Below are positions 58,580 through 64,000 of a stretch of 64,000 nt of DNA, in pieces. The position numbers and the translations under genes were made by a program. The stretch is from Ampelocalamus luodianensis (Eukaryota > Streptophyta > Magnoliopsida > Poales > Poaceae). Location of the stretch: contig CM070617.1 of NCBI GenBank assembly GCA_036346255.1, positions 19,457,080 to 19,521,079 of the forward strand. The letters run 5' to 3'. The notes under the pieces are model-generated. The model made no database searches, was not told the DNA's origin, and saw only the letters and a program-made list of their open reading frames with translations. The stretch's first letter is position 1. Each line of letters opens with the position of its first letter.

Positions 58580-59956
58580 TTATTCCGCTGAAAAATAATC
58601 AAACTGATCAAGAACAGTCAATTCAGCTGGTTTCATGTATGACCATGCAGTCATACTTTCCCAATCGATCAAGGGATCCCACCATTTCTTTCTTGCATTT
58701 GGACGATCGATCACATGGCGAACCCCAAGATTACATTTTTTTTAATATGCATGATTCCCATGTAGATTTTTCAAACTTCGAACATAGTTACTTACATCTA
58801 TCCGCAGATGTTTGAAATTTATAAATTTCTTTGTCTAAAATAGCGTGGACGTATATTACTACTTAATTACTTATTTTCGTCTCCTCCCTCTCTTTCAACT
58901 ACACTTGATGGACTACAAAACCAAAGGATGTACTGCTTGTTTTTACTGGGACAAGTTCGGCATACCTAGTAGATCAAGTCACCAAGAAAGCTTAACGGTA
59001 CCAAGATAAGCTTCGCCATGATGTGGAAGAGCTTGTCAAAGTGGGGGTAACTATATTTTCAGAACATTCTTTCAAACATAACACGTGTAGTATTTTTAGA
59101 ATTCTGAACTTGTGTAGTTTACGTTGGTGAAAATGCTGCCAAAATTAGTAGTACATACCTGAATGATCTTCCTTATTTTAAGTTTCAACAATTCAGAAAA
59201 ATGAAACAATTGGGGAAAAAGGGCTAAAAACAGCTTTAGCATTTTGTTTGCCAGGCCAGCGTAGAAGGGTCTAAAACGTGCTGTGTCGTAGAGTACCAAA
59301 CTACCCCATGCATGCCCGAAGCCATCGTCCAGCTCGTGTAGCGAGGTACCTATATGCGCTTAATTATCCCTTGACTAGAAACCCTCGTGTGCCTTGGCAC
59401 GCGGTGCTGAAGAAAAACGATTTGGTCACGAGAGAAAAAGAGTTGTATAAAAAGATTTGTTGTATGTATCATATAGTAGATACGTATATTGCTTTTTACG
59501 AAGAACTGTTTTAAGTATGCTAGTTATACGAAGGTAAACCAGAGATAAGCGACATTTGTTTTAGAATTTCTATGTATGGATTACTGAAGAGGGAAAATGT
59601 TTGTAAGCAGTAATTAGACGACGAATATATGTATGTAAGCCATAAGACAAACATGGAAACATGATTATACAAATTGCTATGTGTAACATATATGTACTAT
59701 TATGCAGATATAGGAGATGAATATTAGAGATGTATATATGCATTAGAGTTATTACATATAGAAATCGATAATGCAATGTTATAAGGTACTATATAAAGCA
59801 GGTCGGTAGTTTAATAAAATATCTGGATGAAATAATAGATATTTTGTGCTATCCCTGAAATGGAGGTCTTAGCATATTGTAGACCGTATCATGCAGGAAT
59901 AAGGATGCAAAACTTATGCTGGCAATACTTGACAACACTAATAAAGTGGCATACCA
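58580..59956. other. AT-rich intergenic region
   Basis: No gene, LTR terminus or target duplication was recognised in this AT-rich stretch. Confidence 0.5.
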
Positions 59957-60226
59957 TTATTCATTTCTAACATTCTTGAACTCATCCAAAAAAAGGAACT
60001 TCAATGTTGAAACTTCAACAATAGGACTCTTAAGTAGTGGACCCAATTGATTTGCTAACCTCATGGTGGCTGTGCCGATCAGTTGGAAAGTGGGGTTCTC
60101 AAAGGCTTGATCCCTTTTTGTGAAGAAATCTATTGTTGCCCTTTGGTAGGACATACACAACTGAATCTGGTTGAGGGTCTTTAAGCAATGAGAAATTAGT
60201 GCTATCCAATGTTGAATTTGAGACAC
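59957..60226 (-). other. Unrecognised 89-codon open frame
   Basis: The minus-strand frame reads MSQIQHWIALISHCLKTLNQ and includes FQLIGTATMRLANQLGPLL further on. It has an even amino acid composition, unlike the GC-driven spurious frames elsewhere, and could be an exon fragment of an unidentified gene or transposon. I do not recognise the family, and no splice partner was found. Confidence 0.2.
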
Positions 60227-60474
60227 ATTCTTCGAAATAATTCATGGCCACTTCAGTTAAATGCCTTCAGGATTTCAGTTGGTCCAAACTACTCTGGAAC
60301 CACAGTACAGAGATAAAGATCGGTTAAAAGGGTAGAAAAGAATAGGACACAAATTCATGTATTATTTAAAAAGAAGTTGTAGATTGCACCAATAAATGGA
60401 ACCATATAAAAAGGTCGAAATGACAAGTGTATTTTACCTTTCTTCTGGGTGTTGTGTGCTGAAACAGTGTTGAC

Positions 60475-61862
60475 CTATGATGCACGGACACGGATACGTC
60501 AACAACACGGATATGTCAACACGACACGACACCGACACGGCAATTCGCCATTTTTCCAAAAATACCGATACGGCGACACAGCTATATATATTTAAATAAT
60601 AAGAATAATTACACATATGTATAATTTTTTATGTTTCTTCATGTTTGTCGAATTGAAATGTTGTAAAGTGTAAAGTAAACTCGGAATATGTACCTCTCAA
60701 AGATGACCCTCGCCTCTTCATTTTTCTTGCAGTCAATTCATGAATCATGATATGTTCAATTGTTCATATGAATACCATTTTCAGAAATAATTCCATTAAC
60801 CTAGAATAAAAAGTAACATGATCAACAATAGTTGCAAGACTATAAATACAACATATATACTTGGATACTTGATTCTTGAACAATCAAAGCAATAGAGCAA
60901 CAACAATTGATAATTGATAGGAGATAAAAATTAACAAGTAGTCAAGTTCAAACATAGAAACATGAGAACAAGCATCACTGCATCATTTATGCATTACACT
61001 TGTTCTGGTCTTCCGGACTAAGTTCTCTGCATCTGCATAGTACATAAGGTAGTGTTGTCTGCTAAGTTTTTCAACTGGACTAAGTTGAGCTCTGGCTCTG
61101 CTACCATCGGTAGTTCGGTACACAAGCAAAGCAAAGCATCATCCAGCTCATCCTCCCTCGCTGGACTAAGTTCTCTGCTAAAGTGCTAATAGCTCATCCT
61201 CCCTTGCTGGAAAAGCAAAGCATCAGTACACAACTACACAAGCAAAGCATCACCTGGAGCCGGCGGCGCGAGGAGGACCGGAGGAGCTGCAGCTGTCGGC
61301 GCGAGGGAGGAATGGAGGAGGAGCTGCAGCCGGCGGCGCGAGGGAGGACTACACAACTACACAAGCAAAGCATCACTGAGTGGTAGCGCAGAGGACCGAG
61401 AAGGAGCCGCACGCAGCGCGAGGAGGACCGGCGAGGAGCCTGCAATCGTGACGCGAGGAGGAGCTGCGCGCCGCGGCGTGAGGAAGGATGAGCTGGATCC
61501 GACAGCGCGAGGGAGGAATCCGACGGCGACGCGGTGAGGCCGATGGTCGCGACCGCGCGACGAGGGCTTCGAGCGTGCAGGAGGCAGACCTTTGGGCGGA
61601 TTTGGGCGGCTTTGTGCGGGAGGGCAGAAGAATAACCTAGCGCTGTGTGAGGAGATGCTGTGGCTGGTTTGTGGGCTGTGTCCTGGGCTGTGTCGGACAC
61701 GCGGTCACAACGTGTCCGACACGTATCGGGAATTTTGATAATTAAATTTTGATTTTAAAGCCACCGACACACCGCCGACACATGTCGATGACGTATCCGT
61801 GTTGGACACGATGTCCGACACAGATACGGCAGTTGTGCAGCATGTCCGTCCGTGCTTCAGAG
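60475..61862. mobile_element. hAT-type non-autonomous element, 1388 bp, in an ABCC gene fragment
   Basis: The ends are ctatgatgcacggac and, reverse complemented, ctctgaagcacggac (13 of 15 identical). They are flanked by a perfect 8-bp duplication gtgttgac (60467-60474 and 61863-61870). Subterminal regions are full of gacacgg/ccgtgtc and tccgacac words on both sides. 61250-61640 is GC-rich with repeated gcgcgaggaggac and cggcggcgcgag units. No transposase was recognised. Confidence 0.88.
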
Positions 61863-61869
61863 GTGTTGA

Positions 61870-62181
61870 CTACTCTTCCCAACTATACAATGTTTTAGTC
61901 TCATCCCAACTATCTAATTTCCAAATATCCTTGTCGGTGATGGACCTTTTATATCCATGTTGCATTAGAGGAGTCATCCATGAAAATAATATGGCTAGCA
62001 AAGTAAAGAGACAACAAAATCTATATCAATATGCTTATAGAGAAGTTGTGAGGATAGAAAAAATAATAATTATGTGTGTATCCAATAGTGTGCAACAACT
62101 TATATTTACTCACCAGAAAATATATTCACATGCCTCTCAGGGCAGATCTGCTCTCCGCCAGGTAGAGGTTCATAATCAGTA
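61870..62181 (-). pseudogene. ABCC (MRP) transporter gene fragment, two exons
   Basis: ABCC proteins are vacuolar ATP-driven exporters of glutathione and phytochelatin conjugates. Two consecutive minus-strand exons match the linker between the first membrane domain (TMD0) and the first ABC half. 62181-62114 reads TDYEPLPGGEQICPERHVN followed by IFS; 61994-61873 reads ILFSWMTPLMQHGYKRSITD, then DIWKLDSWDETKTLY. Both have AG/GT borders (ctatgtag side; gtgagt donor). The second runs to an in-frame TAG at 61870-61872, abutting the hAT insertion. The preceding TMD0 exons and all nucleotide-binding-domain exons are absent, so this is a fragment. 62338-62402 and 62557-62640 have exon-like AG...GT borders but no recognisable coding, and could be 5' UTR exons. 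Confidence 0.8.
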
Positions 62182-63227
62182 CTATGTAGTAGCTTTTATC
62201 ACTTATTCACTTTAGAATTTATATATTGTATATTTTGTACCGACTTTCTTCAGAAGATCTGATAGCAGATGAAGACAGATAGGAATTAATCTAGAAAGAT
62301 TAAAACCACCAGAAGATGCAATTTGATTCCTCACCTAGAAGGAGGCTCAGTATATGTGGATTTGTCTTGGAACACATCTGCAATCATTTCACCACCGCCT
62401 GCAAGGAAATTAGTATTTCAAGAATAAGTAAAACACAACAGCTTTCCCTCAAACAGGAAACTGAGGCATAGTCATGTCTGTGTTTCAACAACAAATGTTA
62501 CCTACCCTATTCATCCTCTGATATAGTGATAGTGTGAACAAATTCCTTCTGCATTACCGTATCTTACCTAAGAAAGGCTCCATAGATGACAAGGTCTCAA
62601 ATTTTGCATGCAAGAATCCAACGCCTGCAGGGCCACATAGAAATGAATATCTAAACCAAATATCCAAATGGGAGGTAAGGAAGAAAGAGATAGGCATGGG
62701 GAAAAAAGAAACAAAGGAAACAAAGGAAAAGGGAAAAGCTGAATCGGTAGAGCGATAGAGCTGACGACCGATTGTAGGGAGCCAAACAGGGACGGCAACT
62801 AGGCTCCAGATCCAGAAACAAAAAACTCGACAGGAACGGCAAAAGAAGGAAACCACCAAAACAATGGAAAAGAACTAAGGGAAGAACAACGCGCGTAAAA
62901 ACGGGTGCCCAGGAAGAACACAAAAGGCACTAGAGGAAAAAACGAAGGGAAAGAGGAAGGAGCTGGAGCAAGGAGGGCGGCGATGGAGGAGGGGGCGATG
63001 GGGAAAGAGCAGCCGATGCCACCGAAGTATCCAGAGAGGAGCGTGGGCGCGTGGCATCTTGCGTGGCGAACGGAGCGAAGCAGACAGCGGCGCAGCGCGT
63101 GCGGAAGAAGCCTCAGGCCCGATCGGACGGCCGGGGACGGAGAAGCGTAAATCCGATGGCCAGGAAAAGCGAGGTGACGTGGCCACCCTGCCTGAGCCTC
63201 AAGTTAGCCAGCTTTTATATAGAAGGA
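62182..63227 (-). other. Probable promoter/5' UTR region of the ABCC fragment
   Basis: On the minus strand 63190-62770 is C/T-rich and GC-rich, like a grass core promoter and 5' leader. It is followed by two short AG-GT bounded segments. No TMD0-coding exon is found, so the link to the ABCC exons is inferred from order and strand only. Confidence 0.35.
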
Positions 63228-64000
63228 CTAGAGCCCGGCGCGCGCTTTAGCGCGCGTGTAGTAAACATCATGTGTATATAGTTTTTTTTTTTTGTCGTGG
63301 ATTACGTTGGACTGTGAAGGTAGCTGGCGACATACAATCTGATACATGATGCATAGACAAAAGCAAGATAGACTAAGATGTGTTTAGTATGTCTATACTA
63401 AGCTAGGTTTATATGGAGCAATAAAAAGTTTTTTTTTTCAGTTTGCAGTTGAAGCTTCATCAAAGATTGAAGGCAAGCTGATCATGCTGGAATCTAGAAA
63501 AAGACGTATGAAAGAAGCGCAACGAACTTAGATATTGGAAAAATTCAGTAGCATGTATAAGGAGTTCTACAGGACAAACATGGAGTAAAACATATGGCTG
63601 AAAGAGTTGATTACATAAACTAAAGAGCAGTGGGTGATGGAGCATTAAGTACAAAACATGGAGCGCTAGAGTCGAAGAAAAATGTAGTCTATGTTGTGGT
63701 AGGCTGATTTATCGGAGTTCCTGTTGAAAGACAGATATGCTTCAGATTAGCACATCGATCTTTTAAGAGTATGTGGAATTCAGTGGATATGCTTACAGAG
63801 GATGGTATAGATAACATACCTATAGCTAGTTGCTGATGCCTGCTTCCTGGTGGGTTTTTTTGGTTCGTTCAGAAGTAGAGATATCTTCGGATGATCCATT
63901 TTTTTTCCTGAAAATATGTTGTGAAGGATGTGAATAAAGATTTGTCTTTTGTTCTATATAGCTATCTCCAATGCTCAGAAGTAGTCAAACTGCTAAACAG
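63228..64000 (-). mobile_element. Probable Helitron 3' terminus and interior, running off the window
   Basis: On the minus strand the sequence reads an 8-bp stem hairpin (cgcgcgct/agcgcgcg, + 63239-63256), then ccgggctCTAG ending at 63228, followed by T. A GC hairpin about 10 bases before a CTAG-T end is the Helitron 3' signature, with no target duplication expected. The body would extend right, beyond the window. 63257-64000 contains no recognisable gene; the Rep/helicase region is not visible. Confidence 0.5.

Noticed and set aside
61194..61700. 168-codon frame on the minus strand of the hAT element
   Set aside because: It is made of repeated GC-rich units (cggcggcgcgag) and lacks any transposase motif.

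Overview
This is nuclear DNA from a grass (Poaceae). Spliced GT-AG genes have GC-rich exons, the B-class MADS-box gene is closest to the grass PISTILLATA-like MADS4 type, and more than half of the window is nested plant transposons (Tat and Tekay/Del-type gypsy, copia, L1, hAT, TRIM, probable Helitron). Genus cannot be fixed by eye. The MADS protein looks panicoid-like, but this is inference. No tRNA, rRNA, CRISPR array or bacterial feature was seen.

Layout. (1) 1-15478 is a nest of retrotransposons. An old Tat-type gypsy element (LTRs 214-939 and 14502-15258, sense strand minus) has been invaded by a piece of a Tekay/Del-like element. That piece's ~4.2 kb LTR (4126-13734) in turn carries a hAT element (7909-9731) and a younger non-autonomous Tat element (10075-13636, TSD cttac). 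(2) 15702-20071 and 20322-23631 are two very long solo LTRs, each with a perfect 5-bp target duplication. (3) 24573-39184 is the main genic island: a seven-exon PISTILLATA-like MADS gene (+), a tandem TRIM retroelement, a SPARK-domain receptor kinase (-), an internally deleted gypsy element (31695-35461) and an amino acid permease (+). (4) 39400-43040 is a decayed L1-type LINE. (5) 44417-50061 holds the nuclear gene for chloroplast NDH subunit N (+), a DUF679/DMP membrane protein (-) and a NIPA-type magnesium transporter locus (-) that carries a frameshift, a destroyed splice acceptor and a 5' truncation at a transposon junction. (6) 50062-64000 is again transposon rich: copia and gypsy gag fragments, three-way nesting with a 665-bp hAT element, a possible orphan first exon, and an ABCC-transporter gene fragment interrupted by a 1.39-kb hAT element, followed by a probable Helitron terminus.

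Functionally, the intact genes are unrelated plant housekeeping or developmental genes: floral organ identity, receptor signalling, amino acid uptake, cyclic electron flow around photosystem I, and an endomembrane protein. They form no operon. To my recollection the MADS4-type gene and an amino acid permease are also close neighbours on rice chromosome 5, so the island is probably collinear with rice; this was not checked.

The most informative observations are structural: the exact target-site duplications that date and bound eleven insertions, the antisense ORF with its own TATA box in the Tat elements, a 34-bp inverted duplication inside the older copy of that ORF, LTRs flanked by internal sequence on both sides (the Tekay-like piece and the TRIM), and the step-by-step decay of the NIPA and ABCC loci.
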